Source of the DNA: Planctomyces sp.
GTDB lineage: Bacteria > Planctomycetota > Planctomycetia > Planctomycetales > Planctomycetaceae
Direction: 5' to 3'
DNA: 64,000 nt
Assembly: GCA_016795105.1 (NCBI GenBank)
Contig: JAEUIH010000007.1
Location: forward strand, 1-64,000
This document shows positions 54,749-63,284 of the stretch, in pieces. How positions within the stretch are numbered: the stretch's first letter is position 1; the number at the start of each line of letters is the position of its first letter. The notes beneath the pieces are model-generated. The model was not told the DNA's origin and searched no databases. It saw nothing but the letters and a program-made list of their open reading frames with translations. The translations under genes were made by a program, and so were the position numbers.

Positions 54749-56212
54749 TCAGGCCAGAATCTCCGGTATCACAACACCGGCAACATCAGTGAGTCGCATA
54801 TCGCGGCCACTGAAGTGATAGGTCAAACGCTCGTGATCCATCCCGAGCAGGTGCAGCATTGTTGCATGTACGTCGTGAATCTCAACCTTGTTCTCGACCA
54901 CCTTGTACCCAAACTCGTCGGTTGCACCATAGATCGTGCCACCCCGAATCCCCCCACCCGCCATCCAGATAGAGAATCCGTACTGATTGTGGTCGCGTCC
55001 ATCGGATCCCTGAGCAAAAGGAGTTCTTCCAAACTCACCACTCCAGATGACCAAAGTCTTCTGAAGAAGGCCTCGCTGTTTCAGGTCCGTCAGGAGGGCT
55101 CCAATGGGCTTGTCGACGGTCTGAGCATTCCTGGTATGGCCTTCGAACAAATTACTGTGCTGATCCCATCGATCACCGTTCCCGGCAGGGCATGTCAACT
55201 CGATGAACCGAACCCCACGCTCAACAAGCCGCCGTGCCAGCAGGCATTCACGTGCAAAAATCCGAGTATTCGGGAATTGATCTGACATGCCGTACATGTC
55301 CTGAGTCGCCTGAGTCTCATCACTCAGATCCATCAGGCCGGGTACTGCGACCTGCATACGAGCTGCAAGTTCATAGTTAGCAATTGCCGATTCAACCTGA
55401 TCATGATGGGCGTATCGATCAATTGCAGCGAGGTCGAGCTGTCGAATGAGCTGAAGCTTTTTCTGCTGTCGCTCCGCTGTGGATTCTCTGCGCTGAATGT
55501 CCGCAACCGGAGGATCACTGTTTGCAAACAGCGACCCCTGATAACTGGCCGGAAGAAACCCGCTGCCAAAATTGTCGATACCGCCTGGTGGAATCAACCC
55601 TCCGTTCAGAATCACAAAATGCGGAAGATCCTGACACTCTGTCCCAAGTCCATATCCGACCCAGGCTCCCATACTCGGACGCCCCTGCTGGCCATGTCCT
55701 GTGTGCAGGAAATAGTTGGCATTGGTGTGCTCAGGAAAATTCGAGACAACCGACCGGATCACCGAAAGCTCGTCGACATGTTTCGCCGTCTCCGGAAACA
55801 ATTCACTGACAGGAATACCACTCTGCCCGTATTGACTGAACTTCCATGGACTCGCCAGAGTATTGCCAATGTTATTGAATTGCGTTGGTTCGGTCTTCGT
55901 TGGAAATGGCTGACCGTGAAAGTCTTTCAGTCGTGGCTTTGGATCAAATGAATCAACCTGTGAGACCCCTCCGTCCATATACAGGAAGATCACACTGAGT
56001 GCCTTTGGATCAAAATGAGTTGGACGCGGACGAAGGCTGTTATCACTCCCCTGACCGTCGACGTTCTTCGCTGATGCAGACGCAGTTGAACCGAACGAAC
56101 TGCTCATCAGATGCGTCAGGGCCACTGATCCAAAACCGCATGATGTCTGACGCAAAAAATCACGTCGGGATGCAGGGGTCGGTCGATATCGTCCACAATG
56201 ATTCTGAGCCAT
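54749..56212 (-). CDS. DUF1501 protein with a Tat signal
   Basis: The N-terminus SRRDFLRQTSCGFGSVALTH is a twin-arginine signal. The 487-residue sulfatase-like DUF1501 fold reads VIFLYMDGGVSQVDSFDPKP, GIPVSELFPETAKHVDELSV, TNANYFLHTGHGQQGRPSMG, WSGEFGRTPFAQGSDGRDHN and HDVHATMLHLLGMDHERLTY. In planctomycetes this family almost always sits beside a DUF1549/DUF1553 gene with a cytochrome; here no partner lies on either side within the window. The role is unknown. Confidence 0.85.
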   Translation of the reverse strand: MAQNHCGRYRPTPASRRDFLRQTSCGFGSVALTHLMSSSFGSTASASAKNVDGQGSDNSLRPRPTHFDPKALSVIFLYMDGGVSQVDSFDPKPRLKDFHGQPFPTKTEPTQFNNIGNTLASPWKFSQYGQSGIPVSELFPETAKHVDELSVIRSVVSNFPEHTNANYFLHTGHGQQGRPSMGAWVGYGLGTECQDLPHFVILNGGLIPPGGIDNFGSGFLPASYQGSLFANSDPPVADIQRRESTAERQQKKLQLIRQLDLAAIDRYAHHDQVESAIANYELAARMQVAVPGLMDLSDETQATQDMYGMSDQFPNTRIFARECLLARRLVERGVRFIELTCPAGNGDRWDQHSNLFEGHTRNAQTVDKPIGALLTDLKQRGLLQKTLVIWSGEFGRTPFAQGSDGRDHNQYGFSIWMAGGGIRGGTIYGATDEFGYKVVENKVEIHDVHATMLHLLGMDHERLTYHFSGRDMRLTDVAGVVIPEILA

Positions 56213-56298
56213 GGCTGTTTCTCCGAATTCAACTTCTGCTTTCTGCAGAGTGTGAGGAGTCGAGTCGTGAATGGCAAGCAGAATGACGGGACTGCCGA

Positions 56299-59200
56299 TT
56301 ATCTCTGAAGTCCGAGAAGATAACTCATATTGGTTGGGTTGGGCGGTCCGAAGCGTGGCTCGAGCGAAATCCCAATGCCAACATTGTCTTTGCTGATGTC
56401 AAACCCGAGTCCAAAGTGCAGAATCCAGTCCAATCCGACTCGACTGACCGTCAGTGAAGATCCGCGTGATTCACTTTCTCCAAGATCGTACGCATAAGAA
56501 GCAGTGGAAATCCATTTGGGACTCATCTGGTAACTATAACTGCCGGTCAGGATTCGACTGTCCAGAAAGTCACCTGCCTCCACCTGCCGATACGACACGT
56601 AGACGCTTCCTCGAGTACTGCGCTGGCTCAGGATACCAAGGCTCCATACATCCTGAGCATTTTCAAACAGGTCCATGACGCCGTCTGCCAGCAGGCTCGT
56701 ACGATCACTGACATTCCATCGATAATGGCCGAAGAGAAGCCCAACGTCTTCGCCAAAGTTATCACGATCCGCTTCCGGAAAATAGGACAATCCGCTTTCC
56801 CAGACCATCCAGTCACGAGTTCGCTGAGCATTGATGGGACCGGCCTTCGTCTGCAGGCGATTTCTAAAAGAAAGCCGCACGACCTGTTGATCATCCACCA
56901 ATTCGTGATATGGCGCACTTACCCACAAACCGGCTCCGTTTCGAATGGCATAGTTCCTCGCATTGAACTCATCGGGAATCACTCCGCCATATATTTGTGT
57001 GGTGTAACGTGACCGGAACCGTTCCTGTGAGTTCTCATCGATTTCGTTCCACTGAGGAATCTCATTGACGCTCCGAGACACATCTGTCCAGGAATAGTCG
57101 AGAATGGTCTCGTGCTTATGTGTCAGTCCCCTGAGATTAAAGACCTCACTGTTGGTAAACGGCATGACCTTCCACGCAAACAGGCGTGCTCGAATCCCGG
57201 CATTGATTGTGTATCGATCCACGCTGTCGCCTGAGAATCCCGATTCCCACCATGCAGCCTCGCCCATCACATACGGTGTTACGTTCACCGGTCCCAGCAT
57301 GAATGGTGCGTCGATCTGATGTCGAGTCATCGCGATGCCTCCGGAGACGTCTGCCATATATGGCAATCCCAGAGGCGTGAACGGGTCGGCAGGATCGGTG
57401 GGAGACTGCATCTGGTTCATGTCGGCATATCCCGCATAGGAATGCGAACTCCAGTATGCCAGACCGTCAAACAGCGGCTGAGAAAAGCTATATGCGTCCG
57501 CTCGAGGGAGCCATTGTGTGTGTGCCTCAAACTGATTGAGATCCGGACGTGTCCACAATGAGCCGCTGTAGGCTCCTAAATCCTGACGGACTCCCAGAAT
57601 TGTCTCGACGTCCTTATCCGTATCGAAACGTGTTTCGTCGTATTGTTCAAGATAATTGCGATCGGAAAGAAAACCGATTTCGCCGAAGAGTGTTGCGTCC
57701 CCAGGCAACTGCTGACGATGACGCCAGGTAATTTCTCCCCGATGATCACTCTCCGGCTGCAATGCCCGACGATCCGATCCCAGATTGTCCAGCCCGGAAT
57801 CGTATTGGTAGTAAAGTGTACCGCTGCCCTGGTATTTGCCTGCCTCATTGGTCCCTTCGTAGCGGGCCGCCGTACCAACTCCTGGCCCACGATCCGTTGC
57901 CCAGTTGGCAAGAAGGTCCAGCTCTGTCCCCGGTTGCCTGGGAAGACCAAGAATCGTGGTCAAATCCCAAACTGTCTTGACGTGGAGTCCAAAAATTCGG
58001 TCCTGAGTGACAGTTGCCCGCCGAATCGGTATGCCCGGGTCTTCCATCGGAGCACTAATTTTCGGTAACCAGAAAACGGGAGTATCGCCAACAACAACCT
58101 GATTGTTCAGGCTTGTCACCCATGTCGACTGCCCAACAACCTGCTGCCCGGTAAGCGGGTCGGTGCCGGTCCACGGAGTCGCAGCTCCCGGCTCCACGAA
58201 AATATCACTTGCCTGCAGCCGATACCCCGGCTTGCCATAAGGACTGCTGGTAGCCCACGCATTTTGTGCATGGAATCGGTCCCTCGACAATTGTCGCATG
58301 CGTTCCGCCCGCACCCGGAAGTATCCGCCGGTCGTCGGAACAAACGCTCGCAACTCGGCGTTCATCATTACGGCACGATCATTGTTTGCATCAAAAAATG
58401 CATGACTGGCGGTGATCGTATTCTGCTTGTGTCGAATAACAATGTTCCCTTCCATGTAAATCTGGAAGCGTGTGTCCGCCGACTGAACAACAAGTCCGCC
58501 ATCCGCAAGATCGCCGTCGCCTGTTGCCTGTGTCCAGGCAACAATGCGATCCGCGGAGATATCCACCAGCCCCGGGGAAATCTGCTGCCCCTGCACGTCA
58601 AATTCGACACCCTCGATCAGAACGTTTACACCACCGGTAATGACATAAATCTGTTCTTCGGGCACCGTGCCCTCACTGCGACGTGACTCCGCCTGAATCG
58701 GCTGACTTGATCGTTGACGGATCTGAATCCTTCGAAATTTCTTTCCGGCGCCTGGTACCGTCAACTGAGGCAACATCGAATCCGGTGTTACCTGATACGT
58801 TACATGCTGCTCAGGCGCCAAAGTGCCCGGGAAGAGTCGCTCAATTGCTCGGGTATACAGTGGATCGTTCGTCTGCTGAGCAACTCTCGAACTTCCGACA
58901 ACATATTCGGGAACTTTCAATGTCTGAAGCTGGATAACCTCGGAACCCAGATACCGACGGCCTTCATGATGGTCTATCGAGATGTCTTCTCCATAAACCA
59001 GGACTTCATATCCTGTCTCCGTCGGTGTCGACAACACTGCCATCTTGGCCGCAGAAACTGAGAGTTGCCCCTGCTCAAGCCGCACACGTCCTATCAGGAG
59101 TCGAACTTCACCCCAATCCATCGGGAGTCGCTCTTCCACATCCGCTCGAATTCGGACCGGGTCCTGAATGTCGTCCGTGACCACATCCAGCGCCGCCGTC

Positions 59201-59304
59201 GACTGAGGCACTGCTTCCTGCCCAGACGCACCGCGATCCCACAACAACAGCATCAAAGCTGCTGCGATCAGACGCAGTGCAATCAGACTGAGCCGGCAGG
59301 TCAT
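56299..59304 (-). CDS. lptD: LptD-like outer-membrane LPS-assembly protein
   Basis: The 1001-residue protein starts with a signal peptide (LIALRLIAAALMLLLWDRG). An OstA-type N-terminal beta domain occurs at residues about 130-330 (VNVLIEGVEFDVQGQQISPG, VIRHKQNTITASHAFFDANN, MNAELRAFVPTTGGYFRV). The barrel part shows YGKPGYRLQASDIFVEPGAA, GGIAMTRHQIDAPFMLGPVN and a string of alternating amphipathic strands to SYQMSPKWISTASYAYDLGE and LDWILHFGLGFDISKD. This fits LptD, which inserts lipopolysaccharide into the outer membrane, and supports a Gram-negative-type envelope. The gene is alone, with no LptE neighbour. Confidence 0.8.
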   Translation of the reverse strand: MTCRLSLIALRLIAAALMLLLWDRGASGQEAVPQSTAALDVVTDDIQDPVRIRADVEERLPMDWGEVRLLIGRVRLEQGQLSVSAAKMAVLSTPTETGYEVLVYGEDISIDHHEGRRYLGSEVIQLQTLKVPEYVVGSSRVAQQTNDPLYTRAIERLFPGTLAPEQHVTYQVTPDSMLPQLTVPGAGKKFRRIQIRQRSSQPIQAESRRSEGTVPEEQIYVITGGVNVLIEGVEFDVQGQQISPGLVDISADRIVAWTQATGDGDLADGGLVVQSADTRFQIYMEGNIVIRHKQNTITASHAFFDANNDRAVMMNAELRAFVPTTGGYFRVRAERMRQLSRDRFHAQNAWATSSPYGKPGYRLQASDIFVEPGAATPWTGTDPLTGQQVVGQSTWVTSLNNQVVVGDTPVFWLPKISAPMEDPGIPIRRATVTQDRIFGLHVKTVWDLTTILGLPRQPGTELDLLANWATDRGPGVGTAARYEGTNEAGKYQGSGTLYYQYDSGLDNLGSDRRALQPESDHRGEITWRHRQQLPGDATLFGEIGFLSDRNYLEQYDETRFDTDKDVETILGVRQDLGAYSGSLWTRPDLNQFEAHTQWLPRADAYSFSQPLFDGLAYWSSHSYAGYADMNQMQSPTDPADPFTPLGLPYMADVSGGIAMTRHQIDAPFMLGPVNVTPYVMGEAAWWESGFSGDSVDRYTINAGIRARLFAWKVMPFTNSEVFNLRGLTHKHETILDYSWTDVSRSVNEIPQWNEIDENSQERFRSRYTTQIYGGVIPDEFNARNYAIRNGAGLWVSAPYHELVDDQQVVRLSFRNRLQTKAGPINAQRTRDWMVWESGLSYFPEADRDNFGEDVGLLFGHYRWNVSDRTSLLADGVMDLFENAQDVWSLGILSQRSTRGSVYVSYRQVEAGDFLDSRILTGSYSYQMSPKWISTASYAYDLGESESRGSSLTVSRVGLDWILHFGLGFDISKDNVGIGISLEPRFGPPNPTNMSYLLGLQR

Positions 59305-59703
59305 TGACTACCTGACTGTGAAGGGATTGAGATCAGATATGAGGTGGGAAACGTCAACAGGGAAGGGATCTTGAATCAAACTCATTGAAAGGACAGATTC
59401 CTGATGAACTCGTATCTTATGTTCAGCCTCAAAACCGGGTCAATACCGCATCCTGAAGGCCAGTATTGCGTAAACCATTTCCCTAAAAGTACTTGCGACT
59501 CCGAACAACCACTGCCTGCATGGCATTTCGGAATTCCAAGCCCTGCTTTCTCCCACCAGTACCCGTGGGTTCACCACGCGTCTCTACTTGCTTTCCGGCA
59601 GCATTCTTCTACATTCACGCCCGTCAAAGATAACTGGATCTTTTGGTCCGATGCTTTGGTGGTGTGTCAGTTGTTCATTTGAGTTTCGAAGGAGGACGTG
59701 GTG
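59305..59703. other. about 400 bases upstream of the cytochrome gene
   Basis: The region lies between the divergent LptD and cytochrome genes, so promoters for both are expected here. A 92-codon frame (59404-59682) lacks a site and a recognisable product. No RNA gene or strong hairpin is visible. Confidence 0.4.
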
Positions 59704-60126
59704 ATGTTGCAAAACAAAGTGCTCGGTACAGCGTTGGTTTTGGGGATCGCAGCAGTTCTGTCACTCAGCGGTGACGCTCAGATCAAGAAAGGAAAAACTC
59801 GACCTCTCACAACAAAGCAAATGATGAACGGACTCGTGAAATTGCACTGCGGTGGACTTGCCGAAGGTCTGAAGACAGCTCCCGCCGATGACAAAGGCTG
59901 GGAAGAGCTCGCAACAAAGGCAGCCTTGCTGAATGAAGCAGGTTACATCCTGATGGAAGACGACCGCTGTCCGGATGCCGACTGGGCCAACGCCGCAAAG
60001 CAACTTCGTGAAGGAAGTGCTGACGTCCTTGCAAAGCTCGAAGCAAAAGATCACGCCGGTGCCTCTGAAGCATTCAAAGCAGTCACCGGCTCATGTGCCG
60101 CATGCCACAAAGTCCACAAAAAGTAG
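59704..60126 (+). CDS. cytochrome c'-like c-type cytochrome
   Basis: Start ATG 59704 has GGAGG eight bases upstream; two GTG codons directly before it are discarded. A signal peptide (VLGTALVLGIAAVLSLSGDA) precedes a helical, about 115-residue domain with the haem motif SCAACHKVHKK at the extreme C-terminus, the position typical of cytochrome c' and cytochrome b562-like four-helix bundles. It is a periplasmic one-haem protein. The tandem repeat at 60123 begins inside its stop codon, and the gene converges on the redoxin fusion. Confidence 0.8.
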   Translation: MLQNKVLGTALVLGIAAVLSLSGDAQIKKGKTRPLTTKQMMNGLVKLHCGGLAEGLKTAPADDKGWEELATKAALLNEAGYILMEDDRCPDADWANAAKQLREGSADVLAKLEAKDHAGASEAFKAVTGSCAACHKVHKK

Positions 60127-60329
60127 GATGGGCATTCCTGCCCGTCAAAACCACTATCGTAGGATGGGCATTCCTGCCCGTCCAAACCACCATCGTAGGA
60201 TGGGCATTCCTGCCCGTCAAAACCATTATCGTACGATGGGCATTCCTGCTCGTCCGACCTTTGCTCAGAGCACTTGCCTTCAGCAGTACCCGAAGCAGCA
60301 GTGTGCTCGGGCAGGAATGCCCAAGCTAC
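60123..60329. repeat. 36-bp tandem repeat array between converging genes
   Basis: Four copies of a 36-base unit starting at 60123, 60159, 60195 and 60231 share GTAGGATGGGCATTCCTGCC and a GTCAAAACCA-type spacer; copy 4 has GTACGATGGG. An inverted copy (GGGCAGGAATGCCC) follows at 60309-60322. Each unit folds as GGGCA/TGCCC. The first copy overlaps the TAG stop of the cytochrome gene, and the array ends next to the stop of the redoxin gene. Confidence 0.8.
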
Positions 60330-62138
60330 TTATTGACGACTTGCTGGATTTCTTTGTCGACCGTTCGACGGGTCAACTTCGATACTCAAATCTTCATCGC
60401 TGTGTACAAAGAACACGAAACCGTTAAACATCTCGTCCACTGTTTGTAGTCCATATCCGACGGTTTTCGTCGCATCCGGATTGAACGGATTGAAAGGTGA
60501 GTTGTCGAAGTGAGCAATGGCTTCGATGACAGTTCCCTTCGGAAGCTTCTTGTCGCCGGGCTTCAACTCGTAGCCAAGCTGCCATTCGAAATTATAGTTC
60601 GGGATACTGAGCAATGTTTCCCGCGGCTTCCCAGGTGGCTCGGCAAAAAACGTCATGTCCTTTCCACGGACGTGCATGTGAGTGAACATCCCGAGCAGAT
60701 CGATATCTCGCTCAAGAGTGTGTTTTGACCGCACTTCGTAGAACGGATCACCCGGAGGAATCCTGAATCGCCGAGGATCGAGGAGAAAATGGGCGAGCTG
60801 TTTCTTCACAGTTCGCCGAGGAAATCTCAACCCGACTGAGATCCTGCAGCGTTCGGGTTTTCCTGTTGTTGTGTAGTGAATCTGAAGACCGAGTCCAGAG
60901 CCTTTGGGTATCAGAAAAGCCGCTCCATTGTCAAAGCGTCCCAAATCCATCGGCTGACCGCCCGGCACATAACCTGTGATGAATGTCTCTTCGCCGGCAC
61001 CCTGACTCGTCACATACGCCATATTGCAATGATGCACAACGGCAGCATTATCCGGGCGGATTTCAAAAGCTTCGACCCACGTATCTTCCAGAAATAACCA
61101 TGGCAGCACTGAGTAACGATACGGGACGAATCCTGTTTCCGGAACAGCATGCTCTTCGAGCATCGTAACGATGAGGTCCGGCTTTCCAATCCGCCATCCG
61201 CCACTGTTTTCCGCCCCTTGTTCCGTGTGAGTCTGTTCAGTTGATTCCGACGGAGCTTCTCCTTCAGGCATTCCGGCATCGATCCACTGAACCAGAGTCT
61301 GCTTCTCGCGTTCTGACAGTGAACAGTCATTCTGAAACGTGCCATGCTTCGCGCTGGCGAACCAGGGTGGCATCCGTTCATCGATCACAACTTCGCGAAT
61401 CATGGCCGAATTCGCACGAACGGACGCAAGGCTGTCGAGTGGAAACGGGGCAGCTGTACCAGTTCTATGACAAGCATTGCATTTACGATCCAGCAATTCC
61501 GAGACTTCCGAGTAATAGCGAACGGAAGCGGAGGCATCCGGCACGTGGGGCGTCAAATCAGCGATCAGGCATCCATCCACGGGTGTTTCTGCAACCGTGA
61601 CTGGTTTTCCTGCAAGGAGTTCGCTGAGTGCCTCTTCAAGATCGCGACGAGAAGGTGAAGGCCGAGTGCCTCCAATTCTCAACTGGTCATCGATTCGACC
61701 ACGATAAACAATCTGATGCTGCGAATCCAAAACAACGACTTCCGGAGTCCGAGTCGCCCCCAGCCCACGAACACAGGAGCCGCCCACATCTTTTACGAAA
61801 TGAAAGCCGGCATTGAACTCAAGGGCCTGCTCGGCGACTTCTCGGATCGTATCATCCGGACCAACGTTAACAGAAATAAACTGCACAGACTGAGAACGAA
61901 ACTTCTGGTCCAGTTCTGTCAGCTTGGGAAACGATCGCTTAACAAGCGGACATGATGTCGATGTCAACACAAATACATACGCTTTGGCTTCCCCAAGTTC
62001 AGGGAGGCTTCTTTCAAGACCGCGAATATCCTTGAACCTCAGTTCATGGACTTTGGTGCCCAGGGGTGGAATCTCTGCCGCATTCTCAGCCGGGCTGACA
62101 AATAAACCTGCCAGCATCAACAGTACAGAGCAGCCCAT
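60330..62138 (-). CDS. redoxin / c-type haem / copper monooxygenase-like fusion
   Basis: The 602-residue protein has a signal peptide (CSVLLMLAGLFVSPAENAAE). A peroxiredoxin-like domain follows (residues about 28-180: AKAYVFVLTSTSCPLVKRSF, VQFISVNVGPDDTIREVAEQ, LGATRTPEVVVLDSQHQIVY). A haem site RKCNACHRTG lies at about residue 235 with ERMPPWFASAKHGTFQNDCS downstream. The C-terminal half resembles copper type II ascorbate-dependent monooxygenases: AVVHHCNMAYV and FTHMHVRGKDMTFFAEPP carry His ligands. Only one Cys is present in the redoxin site, so resolving needs a partner. It is periplasmic, and I recall similar fusions in planctomycetes and verrucomicrobia. Confidence 0.8.
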   Translation of the reverse strand: MGCSVLLMLAGLFVSPAENAAEIPPLGTKVHELRFKDIRGLERSLPELGEAKAYVFVLTSTSCPLVKRSFPKLTELDQKFRSQSVQFISVNVGPDDTIREVAEQALEFNAGFHFVKDVGGSCVRGLGATRTPEVVVLDSQHQIVYRGRIDDQLRIGGTRPSPSRRDLEEALSELLAGKPVTVAETPVDGCLIADLTPHVPDASASVRYYSEVSELLDRKCNACHRTGTAAPFPLDSLASVRANSAMIREVVIDERMPPWFASAKHGTFQNDCSLSEREKQTLVQWIDAGMPEGEAPSESTEQTHTEQGAENSGGWRIGKPDLIVTMLEEHAVPETGFVPYRYSVLPWLFLEDTWVEAFEIRPDNAAVVHHCNMAYVTSQGAGEETFITGYVPGGQPMDLGRFDNGAAFLIPKGSGLGLQIHYTTTGKPERCRISVGLRFPRRTVKKQLAHFLLDPRRFRIPPGDPFYEVRSKHTLERDIDLLGMFTHMHVRGKDMTFFAEPPGKPRETLLSIPNYNFEWQLGYELKPGDKKLPKGTVIEAIAHFDNSPFNPFNPDATKTVGYGLQTVDEMFNGFVFFVHSDEDLSIEVDPSNGRQRNPASRQ

Positions 62139-62191
62139 AGGTCAGTACCCTTTGATTTTTGCGGACGACGACTTTGCGTGCCTGATGGAAG

Positions 62192-62743
62192 TCATTCGGG
62201 CTGTTTTGGCTCAGTCGGAGCATCCTCATCGACTACTCGACTTTCCATGATTCGAATTCGATCAACCTGACGAACCCAGCGCGCTCGACGCTTCTCTCCT
62301 GGAACAATGATCTGAAACGGACCGGTTGCCTCGTCGAGCGGCTGACCGTTCTTTTCATCGGCGAGCAGAATCAGTCGGTCGGTGAATTCCGGATCAAATT
62401 CGCACAGAGCAAACACAACGCGATACTCGTCCTTCGCCTTGACGGCCACAAAGCATCGCAGGGCTTCATCGCGAAGTTCTTCACCAAGTGGAGCCTTGAC
62501 CTGTGTCAAGAGATGATGGACGGCAACTCCCGAATACTTAATGACCTGACCGCTCCGATCTTTGACCTCCAGTGATGTCCTGGGAAACTTCTTCAAGTCT
62601 TCAGCAGTGACCGTGATTGCCGAATCGTCCAGCGCCACGACCTGAAGTGATGCGGTCTTTGTTGGTTCATCAGAGACCGCCGCAGAATTGCACGCTGTTA
62701 TCGGAAGGAACAGCGCAACGAGAAGTACCAATCGATGAACCAT
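62192..62743 (-). CDS. lipoprotein with an oxidoreductase molybdopterin-binding-like fold
   Basis: A lipoprotein signal LLVALFLPITACNS (lipobox TAC) is followed by a compact beta-rich domain with ALDDSAITVTAEDLKKFPRT, VKDRSGQVIKYSGVAVHHLL, LRCFVAVKAKDEYRVVFALC and PLDEATGPFQIIVPGEKRRA. This is the sulfite-oxidase/molybdopterin middle-domain pattern (PF00174-like), 183 residues, without the full two-domain enzyme. Molybdopterin binding is not confirmed from the sequence. It lies just upstream of the redoxin fusion, in the same direction. Confidence 0.65.
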   Translation of the reverse strand: MVHRLVLLVALFLPITACNSAAVSDEPTKTASLQVVALDDSAITVTAEDLKKFPRTSLEVKDRSGQVIKYSGVAVHHLLTQVKAPLGEELRDEALRCFVAVKAKDEYRVVFALCEFDPEFTDRLILLADEKNGQPLDEATGPFQIIVPGEKRRARWVRQVDRIRIMESRVVDEDAPTEPKQPE

Positions 62744-62805
62744 AGTGAAATCAGCCTGCGTCAGAAGATCAATTCGATTCAGTAGTCCATACTACGGAAG
62801 TTACT

Positions 62806-63182
62806 TTATGTTGCAACCGCAGATTCGGATTCTCCCATCGACATATACTTCCCAATGTATGCCGGTTCTCCCATTCGTTTCAACAGATCAAGCTGCAGCT
62901 CCAGCCAACTCATTTGCTTTTCTTCTTCCAGAGCAATTCGTTCGAACAGCTGTCGAGAGCCAATGTCGCTCTCTTCGGCAGCCTGTTCGTCAGTGAGATC
63001 CGTTTCAAATATCTCCTTTAATGGCTTCGCGCGAATAGGCGGCCTCGCAAACTCCATTCACGGCTCTCCCTTCAAATCCCCCATTCATCCAGAACGCATG
63101 CGTGCAGCTGGTACTGGTGAGCGGCCCTCAGTTCCATGGAAAGGGCAGATTGCAGGTTCTTCAGCGTATTGACTCTGGCCAT
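62806..63182 (-). pseudogene. bfr: bacterioferritin pseudogene with internal deletions
   Basis: From ATG 63182 the frame reads RVNTLKNLQSALSMELRAAH plus QYQLHACVLDEWGI and stops at 63072. A second frame from 63057 continues with ARPPIRAKPLKEIFETDLTD and SDIGSRQLFERIALEEEKQM, ending MGEPAYIGKYMS. These are the first and last parts of bacterioferritin (about 155 residues). The middle, with ferroxidase Glu/His ligands and helix 2 and 3, is gone, and a few residues are missing near EEE as well. The second piece has GGGAG eight bases before its ATG, which may be chance. No functional ferritin can form. Confidence 0.75.
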
Positions 63183-63284
63183 TTTGACATCTTCTTGCCG
63201 TTAGATCCCGTATTTCTAAGAATGCGCATTATAGCAAGTACATGCAACCTCGCAGCATCCCATGCCTGATCAGACGGAAATGTT

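Noticed and set aside
59404-59682. 92-codon plus-strand frame before the cytochrome gene
   Set aside because: No ribosome site, no recognisable motif and a His/Pro/Ser-rich composition typical of chance frames.
60123-60266. 36-bp repeats as a CRISPR array
   Set aside because: There are no unique spacers between units; the units abut, and no cas gene is present.
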